A stretch of 64,000 nucleotides of DNA from an uncultured Clostridia bacterium. Lineage in GTDB: Bacteria; Bacillota; Clostridia; Saccharofermentanales; DTU023. The notes beneath the pieces were generated by a model, which made no database searches, was not told the DNA's origin, and saw nothing but the letters and a program-made list of their open reading frames with translations. Below, piece by piece: positions 16,650-26,114 of this stretch; the first letter of the stretch is position 1; each line of letters starts with the position of its first letter. Both the position numbers and the translations under genes were made by a program. The stretch is from NCBI GenBank assembly GCA_937922005.1, contig CAKZWV010000038.1, forward strand, positions 1-64,000, given 5' to 3'.

Positions 16650-18221
16650 TTACCCTTCGTTTTCAGCAAATAATCCCAGGATCGCCTGGGCGAAGTCTTC
16701 TGCCCTAAGGGTTTCAATCGGGTAAGCTAGCTCTCCCCCATGGAGGCCAAGAGGGACGTCAATGCCCAACTCCTGGGCTAAGAGATTATAGGCGTTTTTC
16801 CTCTCCTCATAGCTGGCTGTGGGATTCCAGGGAACCCCCTGGATAGCTGAAGTTGATTCAGCCGTCACTAAGGGATGGCTGGGACTTATATAAAGGACAT
16901 GTTGGCGACTTCGGAGAGCATGGGGCTTTTGAAAGTAGGAGCGAACCGCAAAGAAAGTGGTCAGGGTGTCGGCGTCGAAGCCATAGTCTAAATCATCGTA
17001 GATCTCTCGACCAAAAGGAATGAGGTCAGCCTCCGGCAAGTCAATTGCCTTCAAATAACGGTGCCAGGCCTTCTGTAATTCCTTCTTTAATAGGCAAGTT
17101 CCCTGGCCAATCAAGCGGGTCTTGCAGGCTTGGACCAGGTAGGTCGTGCCCCCAGTTAAATAGTGGGTAAGCTGGGACATCTGAGCAAGGGATGGGATCC
17201 CCTGGCCCAAGGTCAAGGCTGGGAGCCAAGGGGCCCGGGTATCTAGGTGGCCCTTTTGAAGGAACTCCATCAGGTGTAGGTTGGGCCCTCCTCCCACAAA
17301 AACCTGCTGGAGGCTAGGGACCATGGCCTTCAGATAGAGGCCCCCAAGAAGGAAGGGAATGGACAGAGCCGGAAAGGCAATATCCTTGTAACTAGCAAAT
17401 TCTAAGTCCAAGTCAGGGCTTTCTCCCCAGTAGGAGAGGCCGACTCCCATGAGGACGCAGGCCACGATGGCAGGCAAGAGGCTCGTCTGCCCAAAGAGCA
17501 AAAGGTGAATCCCCGCCTTAGCAAAATGGCTCTGGATCTCTTCATGGTCTAAGAGACCCAAAAGGGCTTGGCCTACCTCCCAAGGATTCCCCTCTAGACC
17601 GTAGAAATGGGCATTTTCCAAGGGCATCAGGGTTTTTAGCCGACAAAGGAAGTCCGGGCTTACCTGATCCTTGCCCAGAACGAAGAGGGGAACCCAGCTA
17701 TCATCATCCTGGTGAGCCCTGGCCAGAGCACAGACATCCAAAGGATGTAAGTCCGGAATCACCAGGGTGTGGGGGGCTGGGGCAATCTGGGGCAAGACTC
17801 GGCGCAGAAGGACCCCCAGGAGGGCTGCAGTATAATCTCCAACCCAGCCAGTGGGACCCTGGTCTAAAGAAAAAAGGTACTCCCGGGTTCGGCTGGCATA
17901 GGGGTTGAGACAGGGGACCATAACGTCCAAATCGGGAAGCTTAAAATCAGCAAAAGCCTCTCGACACAGACTGTCTAGAAAATCGGGGGCCAGGTCCTGA
18001 TTGATTTTGGGGTCCATCAAGGGGTCACCCTGGGTAAACAGCCCTAAAAGATAGGCAAAGCGGCCTACGAAGTCTAAGGTTCGCAATGCCGCTTCATCGG
18101 TAGGGCTTAAGACGGGCAGGTCCACTGGAACAAAGAGTCCGCCCTCTGGGCAACGATTCATGGAGAGGGCTTCAGAAAAAGTATAGCTTTTATCCGTACC
18201 CTCCGTACTCTGGTAAGGCAT
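16650..18221 (-). CDS. Threonine synthase-like protein lacking the PLP lysine
   Basis: 523 residues that align along their length with threonine synthase (ThrC): N-terminal YTFSEALSMNRCPEGGLFVP, the domain-two GPT motif, IPFLLGG in place of the family VPSGNFG, and near the end YISPSHPLVTAESTSAI for the family xGTAHPxKFxES. The catalytic segment HGPTxAFKD, whose Lys binds pyridoxal phosphate, reads QGPTGWVGD here (residues 121-129; Gly128 replaces Lys). The phosphate-binding SGDTG loop is also gone (LVIPDLHPLDV). Synthase activity is therefore unlikely. The frame is open and long, so it is a maintained pseudoenzyme rather than a decayed gene. The ATG has AAGGAGG and overlaps the upstream stop by 1 bp (TGATG). 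Confidence 0.8.
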   Translation of the reverse strand: MPYQSTEGTDKSYTFSEALSMNRCPEGGLFVPVDLPVLSPTDEAALRTLDFVGRFAYLLGLFTQGDPLMDPKINQDLAPDFLDSLCREAFADFKLPDLDVMVPCLNPYASRTREYLFSLDQGPTGWVGDYTAALLGVLLRRVLPQIAPAPHTLVIPDLHPLDVCALARAHQDDDSWVPLFVLGKDQVSPDFLCRLKTLMPLENAHFYGLEGNPWEVGQALLGLLDHEEIQSHFAKAGIHLLLFGQTSLLPAIVACVLMGVGLSYWGESPDLDLEFASYKDIAFPALSIPFLLGGLYLKAMVPSLQQVFVGGGPNLHLMEFLQKGHLDTRAPWLPALTLGQGIPSLAQMSQLTHYLTGGTTYLVQACKTRLIGQGTCLLKKELQKAWHRYLKAIDLPEADLIPFGREIYDDLDYGFDADTLTTFFAVRSYFQKPHALRSRQHVLYISPSHPLVTAESTSAIQGVPWNPTASYEERKNAYNLLAQELGIDVPLGLHGGELAYPIETLRAEDFAQAILGLFAENEG

Positions 18222-19267
18222 CAATCCTCCTTGATCGTGGTGGCACCAGGCTCTTCAGCGGGGCCTGGGCTGGTGGCCTCCTCCTGGACCATCTCCCCCT
18301 GAGCATCCTCCTGGACCGTTTCTCCCTGGGGCATCTCTCCCTGGTCCGTCTTCTCAGCTTCTCCCTGGGGCATCGCCCCTTGAGCCGTCTCCTGGGTAGC
18401 GGTCCCTATGTCAGAGAGAGAGTCGTCCTCAGGGGCGGGAGTATTTGTGGCAAGAGCAGGGTATTCTTGCGCAATCTGCTCCACATAATTTTGATAGTCT
18501 GCGAGCAGGGTATAGACCCCGGGATCCTGGCTCGCCCGATTTTGAAGTTCTGACTCCAGCCAATTTAACTTATCCGCCCGAATTTCATTGACCTTACTTG
18601 TCAAAATAATCTGCGGGCGGAGATAGAAAAAGTATAGGGCAAAGAAAAAGATCACCAAGGCCGCCGAGGCCACTAAGAGACGGTGGGTTTTGCGGCGCTC
18701 ATTCTGTAAAATCGTCGGATCTTGGTAATAATAGGTGTTTTGGACCTCGTGACGAAGAAGTTTTTGCAGGAGGCTAGCTTCAGCCAAGTTGGCCTCTGCC
18801 GACTTATCCGTGATCTCTTCCAGGATGTTGGGAAGGGTCTCATTGGCTACCAGGGCATCCAGGTAGCGCTCCGCATTCTCCTGCCCCTCCTGCTGGTTTT
18901 TCTGCTGGAGAGCCAGGGGCAAAATGACATCGGCCACCTGCCGGGCCAAGTCCTGGGTCCTTGTGTCTAAAGGATGGACATAGTACCTACAGTCCTCTAG
19001 TTCATCAATAGCTGCCATATAGATGTGATCGATGGCATAAATCAGGGCACAAAGAAGGTGGGCTTGGGCAAAAGATGGCGTGTCATAGACCAATTGGTCA
19101 CAAATTTCCAAGGCTTCCTTCTTATGACGCTTGCGTAGGGCTTCGAGGGCTGTATTGTAAGCGTAGATGGCCTGGGTTTTCTGATCAGGGATGGCTAGAT
19201 GAGTCAGGACATAGGGGTCATCTTCCGAAAGGGTCGTGAGATCATCCAGGAAGCGGTAAATATTCAT
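18221..19267 (-). CDS. TPR-like membrane protein with repetitive C-terminal tail
   Basis: 348 residues, not assigned to a named family. Residues 25-120 look like helical tetratricopeptide-type repeats (AYNTALEALRKRHKKEALEI, then AHLLCALIYAIDHIYMAAID). One transmembrane helix lies near residues 197-217 (LLVASAALVIFFFALYFFYL). A region of about 70 residues follows, then a tail with repeated QGEMPQGE-like units and many Glu, Gln and Thr. The N-terminal TPR part should be cytoplasmic and the tail outside. It is between folC and the threonine synthase-like gene, with 9 bp and 1 bp junctions, so it is co-expressed with them. TPR domains usually bind protein partners; the partner here is unknown. 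Confidence 0.75.
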   Translation of the reverse strand: MNIYRFLDDLTTLSEDDPYVLTHLAIPDQKTQAIYAYNTALEALRKRHKKEALEICDQLVYDTPSFAQAHLLCALIYAIDHIYMAAIDELEDCRYYVHPLDTRTQDLARQVADVILPLALQQKNQQEGQENAERYLDALVANETLPNILEEITDKSAEANLAEASLLQKLLRHEVQNTYYYQDPTILQNERRKTHRLLVASAALVIFFFALYFFYLRPQIILTSKVNEIRADKLNWLESELQNRASQDPGVYTLLADYQNYVEQIAQEYPALATNTPAPEDDSLSDIGTATQETAQGAMPQGEAEKTDQGEMPQGETVQEDAQGEMVQEEATSPGPAEEPGATTIKED

Positions 19268-19276
19268 CGGCAGAAA

Positions 19277-20947
19277 TCAATCTTCCTTGCTGGAGTTTCC
19301 TGGGAGATCCTGGGGCTTGAGTTTGGCTAGGTTGACCGCCCCCTCAATGGTATGCCCCTGGTCAAAGCGGAATTTTGGTGGTGGAACTTGGACATTAGGA
19401 TCAATCGATTCCTTTGATTCGATTTCCTCCGGCTTAAAGTCAAGGGGGATGCTTTCATCCCGACTTTGACTCTTCCCTATGACTTGGGTCTGGCCCGTCG
19501 ACCCTGCCACAAGGGTCTCACGGATATTGCCGATCAGGTAGAGGCTCCCAAAGGCAATCAGCGGTGCCTTGAAATGCCGTGCCAATTTGATTGCCTTGTC
19601 GGCAGCCAAAGAGATGTCTTCAATCGACTGGATAAGGGCTTGGGGACGGCCCGATGGAGTGATTCCCTTACGGTTGGGGTTGATATCGGCAGCCATGTCC
19701 ACCTTGATGCCAAATTGATCCCGGCCTATCTGGCCCAAGATCGAGGCTACCTCCAAGGAGAGCTCCTTTCCCATCATACCCCGGGGGATGGGAGGCTTCG
19801 TGCAGATTACTGCCAGGGGGTGGTAGCTGTGACTTTGCAAGATGGCCCGCATCATTGCCAGGTGGGTCTTATCTTTTAGGACGCCCACAAGAAAGACTAG
19901 GCCCCGATTGCAATAAAACTGCTCGAGACACTGGGCCAGACTCATGCAGCCCTGGATATTATGGGCCCCATCAATCAGGGTTTCGGGGTTCCCATCCAAG
20001 AGCTCTAGGCGACCCGGCCAAGTGGCCATCTTGAGTCCTTCCAAAATGACATTATCAAAGGTAAACATCTTGGCGGCCTGGATGGCAAGGGCAGCATTCA
20101 TCCGCTGGTAGTCCCCTAATAGAGAAATCCGATAGGTCAGCTTAGGATCTCGGAAATGGAAGCTTTGCCCGTACTGGTCATAAGATAAGACTTGGATCTC
20201 CTTATTCATAACCAAGTCAATGGGGGCATGCTTGGCCGCAGCGATACTTTGGATTTTGGCCAGGGCTTTAGCAGCTTCATCGGGCTGAACCAGGTAACTA
20301 TCAAAGGGATTGGAGACTACGCAGGGCACGCCAGGCTTGATGATCCCTGCCTTTTCAAAGGCGATCGATTCTAGACTATAGCCCAGGCGCTCACAGTGGT
20401 CATAGCCCAAGCTGGTGATGACGGTGCAGATGGGGTTGGGAACCACGTTAGTAGAATCGAGCCGACCCCCTAGGCCCACTTCTAGGATGACCATATCGCA
20501 TTTTTGAATGGCAAACCACATAAGGGCTGCCGCCGTAATGAGTTCAAACTCGGTCGGACAATCAAAGTGCCGACTTAACATGTTGTCCACCTTAGAGGCA
20601 ATGAAGGTCATGATATCGGCAAATTCCTTATTGGAGATCTCTGGAGCCCTGGGGTTGAGTTTGAAGTTTGCTAGGCCCTTCCTGCCGTCAATAATCCGGA
20701 GCCTTTCGTTGAAATTCTCTAAATACGGAGAAGTATACCAGCCCGTTTTATAGCCTCCAGCCGCAGAAATGTGGGCTAAATAAGAGCTGACAGACCCCTT
20801 CCCATTCGTACCAGCAATATGGATCACCTTATAGGATAGCTGAGGATTACCAAGGAGGTTTAAGAGCTCCGTAATCCGGCTCAAATCTAGTTTAACCCCG
20901 AATTCCCGAGCGCTACTTAAATAACTCATCGCTTCGTGATAATTCAT
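19277..20947 (-). CDS. folC: Folylpolyglutamate synthase / dihydrofolate synthase
   Basis: Adds glutamate to folates (and possibly to dihydropteroate). The Mur-ligase fold shows the P-loop HIAGTNGKGSVSSYL near residue 48, the EVGLGGRLDSTNVV motif, ITSLGYDHCERLG and LIDGAHNIQGC. The frame extends 34 codons further, but that stretch is translated tandem repeat; the ATG at 20945-20947 (MNYHEAMSYL) gives the family N-terminus. The protein has 556 residues, against about 430 usual; the last 75 are a charged tail without a recognised domain. It is behind gtrA and directly ahead of the TPR protein. Confidence 0.93.
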   Translation of the reverse strand: MNYHEAMSYLSSAREFGVKLDLSRITELLNLLGNPQLSYKVIHIAGTNGKGSVSSYLAHISAAGGYKTGWYTSPYLENFNERLRIIDGRKGLANFKLNPRAPEISNKEFADIMTFIASKVDNMLSRHFDCPTEFELITAAALMWFAIQKCDMVILEVGLGGRLDSTNVVPNPICTVITSLGYDHCERLGYSLESIAFEKAGIIKPGVPCVVSNPFDSYLVQPDEAAKALAKIQSIAAAKHAPIDLVMNKEIQVLSYDQYGQSFHFRDPKLTYRISLLGDYQRMNAALAIQAAKMFTFDNVILEGLKMATWPGRLELLDGNPETLIDGAHNIQGCMSLAQCLEQFYCNRGLVFLVGVLKDKTHLAMMRAILQSHSYHPLAVICTKPPIPRGMMGKELSLEVASILGQIGRDQFGIKVDMAADINPNRKGITPSGRPQALIQSIEDISLAADKAIKLARHFKAPLIAFGSLYLIGNIRETLVAGSTGQTQVIGKSQSRDESIPLDFKPEEIESKESIDPNVQVPPPKFRFDQGHTIEGAVNLAKLKPQDLPGNSSKED

Positions 20948-20980
20948 AACATCCGCCTCTCTTTCGGTTCTATGTTTCAT

Positions 20981-21055
20981 CTTGTCCTTTGTACGGCACC
21001 TAGGTCTTGTCCTTTGTACGGCACCTAGGTCTTGTCCTTTGTACGGCACCTAGGC
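20981..21055. repeat. Three perfect 25 bp tandem repeats between gtrA and folC
   Basis: The 25 bp unit beginning CTTGTCCTTTGTACGGCACC occurs three times in a row (20981-21005, 21006-21030, 21031-21055, the last differing in its final base). The third copy includes the gtrA stop codon at 21050-21052. There are no spacers, so it is not a CRISPR array. Confidence 0.9.
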
Positions 21056-21553
21056 CTTCTTCTTCGTAAATACGAAAAGGACCCCGACAAGATAATTTGC
21101 TAAAATAACACCCACTTGGGATAGGACCTTAGCAAAAAGCAATTTGACGCCTAATATATTTAGCTCAAACGTCCATCCCCCTACATTATAGATCAACCAA
21201 ATAAAAAAATACTCAAAGATGACCGAGACTAGGAGCCGGGACCCAACAAATTTTACAAGCTCCGGAAAGATGGCGTTGTGCGAGTGGAAAACCAGGGTGC
21301 GATTTAGGAGGTAGGCCACCGCAATGGAGATAATGATGGGGAGAAAATTATAGAAAAACCATTGGTCGGCCCCAAAGCGCTTGGCAAAGAGCTGGAAAAA
21401 TAAGAAGTTGACCAGGGTGGTGATGACACCACAGATGCAATATACAATAAACTGCTTCGAAAAGACCTTTTTTAAGAGCTTTTCCAAAAACTTGCTTGGC
21501 TGAGCCAGGGTGTCTTCCCCCTGTTGACCCGCTAAGGATTTTGCTTTTTCCAC
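21050..21553 (-). CDS. GtrA-family membrane protein
   Basis: A 167-residue protein with four hydrophobic helices typical of the GtrA/DPMS-like family (CICGVITTLVNFLFFQLFAK, then FLPIIISIAVAYLLNRTLVF). Family members help flip lipid-linked sugars or act in polysaccharide and teichoic acid decoration. The start is a GTG at 21551-21553 with an AGGAGG Shine-Dalgarno five bases ahead; the longer frame runs into the tRNA-Leu terminator and is not credible. The N-terminal 40 residues are charged. No glycosyltransferase is adjacent; it heads the folC gene group. Confidence 0.82.
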   Translation of the reverse strand: MEKAKSLAGQQGEDTLAQPSKFLEKLLKKVFSKQFIVYCICGVITTLVNFLFFQLFAKRFGADQWFFYNFLPIIISIAVAYLLNRTLVFHSHNAIFPELVKFVGSRLLVSVIFEYFFIWLIYNVGGWTFELNILGVKLLFAKVLSQVGVILANYLVGVLFVFTKKKA

Positions 21554-21584
21554 ACTTGCCTCCTCTCCTCTTATCCTGCCAATC

Positions 21585-21617
21585 AAAAAAACCCCTTTTG
21601 TCTTGCGGCAAAAGAGG
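21585..21617 (-). terminator. Intrinsic terminator of tRNA-Leu
   Basis: CCTCTTTTG pairs with CAAAAGGGG on the minus strand (with one G-T pair), followed by seven T. It begins six bases after the encoded CCA of the tRNA. Confidence 0.85.
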
Positions 21618-21622
21618 TCATC

Positions 21623-21705
21623 TGGTGCGGACGACAGGACTTGAACCTGCATGATTTCTCACTAGAACCTAAATCTAGCGTGTCTGCCAATTTCACCACG
21701 TCCGC
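21623..21705 (-). tRNA. tRNA-Leu(UAG)
   Basis: The minus strand folds as a class II tRNA of 83 nt: acceptor GCGGACG/CGTCCGC, the anticodon stem CTAGA/TCTAG around loop TTTAGGT (anticodon TAG), a long variable arm TGAGAAATCA, the T arm CAGGTTCAAGTCCTG, discriminator A and an encoded CCA. It reads CUN leucine codons. It has its own promoter and terminator. Confidence 0.95.
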
Positions 21706-21749
21706 ATCTAGCAGTTGCCCGATGGGCCACATGGACAACAGTAAGCTAG

Positions 21750-21778
21750 ATTATAGCCTGATCTGAAAAAACATGCAA
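21750..21778 (-). promoter_or_regulatory. Promoter of tRNA-Leu
   Basis: TTGCAT (21773-21778) and a perfect TATAAT (21750-21755) are 17 bp apart on the minus strand, about 45 bp before the tRNA. The spacer contains the T-run that may end lepA transcription. Confidence 0.75.
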
Positions 21779-21808
21779 GGGCCTGGCTAGGTTAATCTTC
21801 CTAGGCCA
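21764..21808 (-). terminator. Probable terminator after lepA
   Basis: CTGGCCTAGG pairs with CCTAGCCAG (one bulge) around an 8 nt loop on the minus strand; TTTTTT follows about 11 nt later. The T-run lies in the tRNA-Leu promoter spacer. The distance from stem to T-run makes it imperfect. Confidence 0.45.
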
Positions 21809-21831
21809 GTGTCCCCAGGCAAGGATAGTCT

Positions 21832-23667
21832 TTACGTATCATCCAACTTAAGGACGCTGAGGAAGGCCTCTTGGGGAATCTCCACACTCCCTACGCTACG
21901 CATCCGCTTCTTTCCTTCTTTTTGCTTCTCCAAAAGCTTTTTCTTCCGGGAAATATCGCCGCCATAGCACTTGGCAAGCACATCCTTGCGGAAGGCTCGG
22001 ACGGTCTCTCGAGCGATGATTTTACCTTCAACACTGGCCTGGATGGGAATTTCAAACTGCTGACGGGGAATATTTGCTTTCAGCTTTTCACACATTTTCC
22101 TTGCCCTAGCATAGGCATGGTCACGGAAGACGACAAAGCTCAAGGCATCAACCTTTTCCCCTTGGATTAGGATGTCAAGGCGGACCAGGTCTGAGGCCTG
22201 GTAGGTGTAAAAGCTATAGTCTAAAGAGGCATAGCCCCGGGACCTTGACTTCATGGCGTCGAAAAAGTCATAAATAATCTCGTTGAGGGGGAGATAATAG
22301 TTGAGGCTAACCCGTTTAGGGTCAAGGTAGGGCATGTCGATGAAGACCCCCCTCCTCTCCTGGGCCAGGCTCATCAGATCGCCAATATAGTCAGTCGGAG
22401 TAATAATAGAAGCTTTGACAATGGGCTCATCGATAGCTGCAATCTTTTCCCTGGGAGGGAAGTCGGCCGGGTTAGAGATCTCCCGAACTTCTCCAGAAGT
22501 TAGCTCCACCTTATAAATAACCGAAGGGGCCGTGGCTATGGTATCGATGTTGAACTCCTGGTCGATCCGCTCATTGATGATCTCATAGTGTAAGAGGCCC
22601 AAAAAGCCACAGCGGAAACCAAAGCCCAAGGCCACCGAGGTCTCCGGCTCAAAAGATAGGGCCGCATCATTCAACTGGATCTTCTCCAACGCATCCTTCA
22701 GAGCCCCATAGTCATTTCCATTAGCTGGGAAGAGCCCGCAAAAGACCATGGGGATAGCAGGCTTGTAACCAGGAAGGGCCTTATCCGTAGGGCGGGCCTT
22801 CATGGTAACAGTATCACCAACCCTAGCTTCTGCTACAGTCTTAATGGCTGCCGTGAAAAAGCCAACATCCCCCGCAACCAGGCGGTCGCTGGGCACTAGC
22901 TTTCCGGGTGCATAGTAGCCCAGGTCAACCACTTCAAATTGAGACTTCCCATTCATGAGGTAAAGGGTATCTCCCCTTTTGAACTGGCCTTCTTTGATAT
23001 TCAAGCTAACGATAACCCCCTGATAAGGGTCATACTTGGCATCAAAGATCAAGGCCTGGAGGGGGGCCTTTTCATCCCCCTTGGGGGGCGGAAGCTTCGT
23101 TACTACCGCCTCCAGGACTGCCTCAATATTGATATCATTTTTCGCCGAAATCAGGGGTGCCTCTTCGGCATCCAGGCCAATGATCTCTTCGATCTCCTCT
23201 CGAACTTCCTCCGGGTGGGCAGCTGGCAGGTCAATTTTATTGATAACAGGCAGGATTTCCAAGCCAGCATCAACCGCCAAGTAGGCATTCGACAGGGTCT
23301 GGGCTTCCACCCCCTGGGAGGCATCCACCACCAAAATCGCTCCATCGCAAGCCGCTAAAGACCTAGAAACTTCATAACTGAAGTCTACATGGCCTGGGGT
23401 ATCGATGAGATTTAAGACATAGGTCAACCCGTCCTTGGCCTTGTAGGTCATGCGGACGGTCTGCGCCTTAATCGTAATCCCCCGTTCTCGCTCCAGGTCC
23501 ATGTTGTCTAGGATCTGGTTAGTCATCTCCCGCTCCGTTACGAGACCCGTATGGCGGATGAGACAGTCGGCAAGGGTCGACTTGCCATGGTCAATATGGG
23601 CGACAATACAAAAATTTCTCACCCGGTCAATAGGGACAGAATCATAGAGATTCTTGGGATTGCTCAT
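21832..23667 (-). CDS. lepA: Elongation factor 4 (LepA)
   Basis: Ribosome-associated GTPase, 611 residues, the normal size. The GTP-binding motifs are [27 protein letters not shown] and [11 protein letters not shown]-like domains follow, and the LepA-specific C-terminus is present ([20 protein letters not shown], then [20 protein letters not shown]). The start ATG overlaps the lepB stop (ATGA). It is the last gene of hisS-aspS-lepB-lepA. Confidence 0.98.
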   Translation of the reverse strand: MSNPKNLYDSVPIDRVRNFCIVAHIDHGKSTLADCLIRHTGLVTEREMTNQILDNMDLERERGITIKAQTVRMTYKAKDGLTYVLNLIDTPGHVDFSYEVSRSLAACDGAILVVDASQGVEAQTLSNAYLAVDAGLEILPVINKIDLPAAHPEEVREEIEEIIGLDAEEAPLISAKNDINIEAVLEAVVTKLPPPKGDEKAPLQALIFDAKYDPYQGVIVSLNIKEGQFKRGDTLYLMNGKSQFEVVDLGYYAPGKLVPSDRLVAGDVGFFTAAIKTVAEARVGDTVTMKARPTDKALPGYKPAIPMVFCGLFPANGNDYGALKDALEKIQLNDAALSFEPETSVALGFGFRCGFLGLLHYEIINERIDQEFNIDTIATAPSVIYKVELTSGEVREISNPADFPPREKIAAIDEPIVKASIITPTDYIGDLMSLAQERRGVFIDMPYLDPKRVSLNYYLPLNEIIYDFFDAMKSRSRGYASLDYSFYTYQASDLVRLDILIQGEKVDALSFVVFRDHAYARARKMCEKLKANIPRQQFEIPIQASVEGKIIARETVRAFRKDVLAKCYGGDISRKKKLLEKQKEGKKRMRSVGSVEIPQEAFLSVLKLDDT

Positions 23668-24287
23668 GATTTCGGTACATCCTCCTTGGCTCTTTCTTGC
23701 TTCATATAGGTATCCGGATTGCCAAATTTATCAAAGGGGTAGATCCGCCACTTGAGATGGCCAATGATACTGCGGATCTTGACCGGGCCCAGGTCACGGC
23801 AATCCTTACTATTCGAACGATTATCCCCCATACAATAATACTCCCAAGGACCCAGGGTTACCTTAGCATAGGCGGGATTATGGGGCATGGTCACCACCTC
23901 CGGGCCAAGATAAGGCTCCTCGAGAAGCTTGCCATTGACATAGACCGCACCCTCGCCAATCTCAATGGTATCGCCCGGTTGGCCAATCACCCGTTTGATA
24001 AGCCGGGTGGCCTTTCCGTCATAGTAGGGGAAAGAAGTGGTCTCCAAAGTCACAATGGCTCCCCGGGGAATCTTGTGGAAATATTTAGTAAATTTTTCAA
24101 CAAATATTCCCTCCCCGTCATGCAGGGTCGGGTACATAGAAGAGCCCACGACCGTATTTTTTTGCCCAATAAAGGTGACAAAAAAAAGGGATAAAAAAGT
24201 AACAAGGAGAGCAAAGCGCAGGAGGTCCAGGATTTGGATAATTTTGGACTCCGAGGTTACCGTTTCCAGCTTAATCATGAGACTCAT
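23664..24287 (-). CDS. lepB: Type I signal peptidase
   Basis: Membrane-bound protease that removes signal peptides. One transmembrane helix (about residues 22-42, [17 protein letters not shown]) is followed by box B with the catalytic Ser ([10 protein letters not shown]) and box D with the catalytic Lys ([16 protein letters not shown]), then box E ([20 protein letters not shown]). 207 residues, usual for Firmicutes SipS-like enzymes. It overlaps aspS by 17 bp (an ATG nine bases later is possible) and lepA by 4 bp. The SecDF operon lies elsewhere in this window. Confidence 0.96.
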   Translation of the reverse strand: MSLMIKLETVTSESKIIQILDLLRFALLVTFLSLFFVTFIGQKNTVVGSSMYPTLHDGEGIFVEKFTKYFHKIPRGAIVTLETTSFPYYDGKATRLIKRVIGQPGDTIEIGEGAVYVNGKLLEEPYLGPEVVTMPHNPAYAKVTLGPWEYYCMGDNRSNSKDCRDLGPVKIRSIIGHLKWRIYPFDKFGNPDTYMKQERAKEDVPKS

Positions 24288-26109
24288 CTTCCTGGGCGAA
24301 CTCAGCCTTCTCTGCCTGGGTGGCCTTGAGGGCCTCGGGCCGGAGGGCCAGGCCCAAGTCTTTCAGCTGGTCTTCATCAACCACAGAAGGACACTGAGAC
24401 ATCAAAGAGGAGGAGTTTTGCACCTTGGGGAAGGCGATAACTTCCCGGATACTCGGACTATCGGTCATCAGCATGACTACCCGATCCATCCCAAAGGCTA
24501 GACCGCCATGGGGCGGGGTTCCATACTGGAGGGCCTCCAAGAAAAAGCCAAAGCGACGCTTACACTCTTCTTCTCCAAGGCCGATGATATGGAATATCTG
24601 ATCTTGGATCTCTTCTTCATGGATCCTGATACTACCGCCGCCAATTTCATTTCCATTAAGGACCATATCATAGGCCTTCGCATGGCACTTGAGGGGGTCA
24701 GTCTTTAGATATTGACGGTCCTCGTCCCTAGGTGCCGTGAAGGGGTGGTGAACAGCCACCAGGCGGTTTTCCTCATCGCTGAACTCAAATAAGGGGAAGT
24801 TGTAGACCCAGCAGAACTTAAACTTGTCCTTCGGGGGAATGGACAGGAGATCTACAAGGGAGAGGCGGAGACGGCCTGCTGTTTCCGCCACCTTTTGGGT
24901 CTTAGGCCCAGCCAGGAAGAAAATAGCATCACCTGTCCCGAAGTCCTGTTTCTTCTGGAGGGCAGCCACGACCTCATCGGTCATAACTTTAGCTAAAGAG
25001 CCCTTCCAGCCCTCCTCCTTACCCAGAAGGTAGGCTAGGCCAGCCAGACCATTTTCTTTGACTTCATTGGTCAATTGATCCAGCTGACGCCGGGAAAGCT
25101 GTGCCCCAGCTGGGGCAACCAACATCCGCACGGCCCCTCCTGCTTCCAGGGCCGCCTCAAAGGGGGCAAAGCCCAGGGGACGGACCTCTTCGCCCACCTC
25201 ACGAATAGGTAGGTCATAGCGCAGATCGGGCTTATCCGACCCATAGGTCAGCATGGCCTCATCCCAGCTAATCTTAGGGAAGGCTTCGGTCACATGATAG
25301 TCGAGGAGGCTTGCAAACATCTCTTTGATATAGGCCTCCGTCATACCCATCACGTCTTCTTCATCCACAAAGCTCATTTCCAAATCGAGCTGGATAAACT
25401 CCGGCTGTCGGTCAGCCCGCAGGTCCTCATCCCGGTAGCAGCGAGCTAGCTGCATATAGCGGTCAAAACCAGCGATCATGCAAAGCTGCTTATAGATCTG
25501 GGGAGACTGGGGCAAGGCGAAGAACTTTCCAGGGAACATCCTGGATGGCACCAAATAATCCCTTGCCCCTTCCGGAGTGCTCTTAATGAAGGTTGGGGTT
25601 TCTATCTCAATAAAGTCACGTTTCGCAAACCAATCCCGGGTAAATTGGTTGACCTTGCTTCGGAACATAATTTTTTCCCGGAGGACTGGCCGACGCAAGT
25701 CTAGATAGCGGTAAGTCAAACGGAGGGATTCATTGGCATCCAAGTCGGACTCAATATAGAAAGGAGGGGTTTTGGACTTGGAGACGATCGCCAGGTCTTC
25801 GACCACCAGCTCCCATTGACCTGTTGGCATATTGGGGTTAGGGTCACTCCGCTCCCGCAGGGTCCCCGTCGCATAGACGACAAATTCTGACCGAATCGAT
25901 CCGGCAATTTCCTTAACTTCTTCCGGGGCGTCATCGCCAACCAGCAATTGAACTTCTCCCGACCGGTCACGGAGGGTAATAAAGAGGAGATTGCCCAGGT
26001 TTCTTTGCTTATGGCACCAGCCCGCTAAGCAGAGGCGCTGGCCCACTCGCTCAGCTGTTACGACCTCTCCAATTCTCCCATCCCGCTTAAAGCTACTTGT
26101 ATCAATCAT
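24271..26109 (-). CDS. aspS: Aspartyl-tRNA synthetase
   Basis: Class IIb synthetase of bacterial type, 612 residues including the GAD insertion domain. The OB-fold anticodon domain is N-terminal ([20 protein letters not shown]), then [24 protein letters not shown] text (here [20 protein letters not shown]), the [20 protein letters not shown] motif, [20 protein letters not shown] and a C-terminal [13 protein letters not shown] motif 3. Whether it also charges tRNA-Asn cannot be told here. It follows hisS by 5 bp, the common Firmicutes pair. Confidence 0.98.
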   Translation of the reverse strand: MIDTSSFKRDGRIGEVVTAERVGQRLCLAGWCHKQRNLGNLLFITLRDRSGEVQLLVGDDAPEEVKEIAGSIRSEFVVYATGTLRERSDPNPNMPTGQWELVVEDLAIVSKSKTPPFYIESDLDANESLRLTYRYLDLRRPVLREKIMFRSKVNQFTRDWFAKRDFIEIETPTFIKSTPEGARDYLVPSRMFPGKFFALPQSPQIYKQLCMIAGFDRYMQLARCYRDEDLRADRQPEFIQLDLEMSFVDEEDVMGMTEAYIKEMFASLLDYHVTEAFPKISWDEAMLTYGSDKPDLRYDLPIREVGEEVRPLGFAPFEAALEAGGAVRMLVAPAGAQLSRRQLDQLTNEVKENGLAGLAYLLGKEEGWKGSLAKVMTDEVVAALQKKQDFGTGDAIFFLAGPKTQKVAETAGRLRLSLVDLLSIPPKDKFKFCWVYNFPLFEFSDEENRLVAVHHPFTAPRDEDRQYLKTDPLKCHAKAYDMVLNGNEIGGGSIRIHEEEIQDQIFHIIGLGEEECKRRFGFFLEALQYGTPPHGGLAFGMDRVVMLMTDSPSIREVIAFPKVQNSSSLMSQCPSVVDEDQLKDLGLALRPEALKATQAEKAEFAQEDESHD

Positions 26110-26114
26110 GGTTC

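Noticed and set aside
20981..21055. Possible CRISPR array (three equal 25 bp repeats)
   Set aside because: The repeats are directly adjacent with no spacers and no cas genes are nearby.
21554..21652. Longer N-terminus for the GtrA-family protein
   Set aside because: The extension would translate the tRNA-Leu terminator and tRNA end; the internal GTG has a proper AGGAGG.
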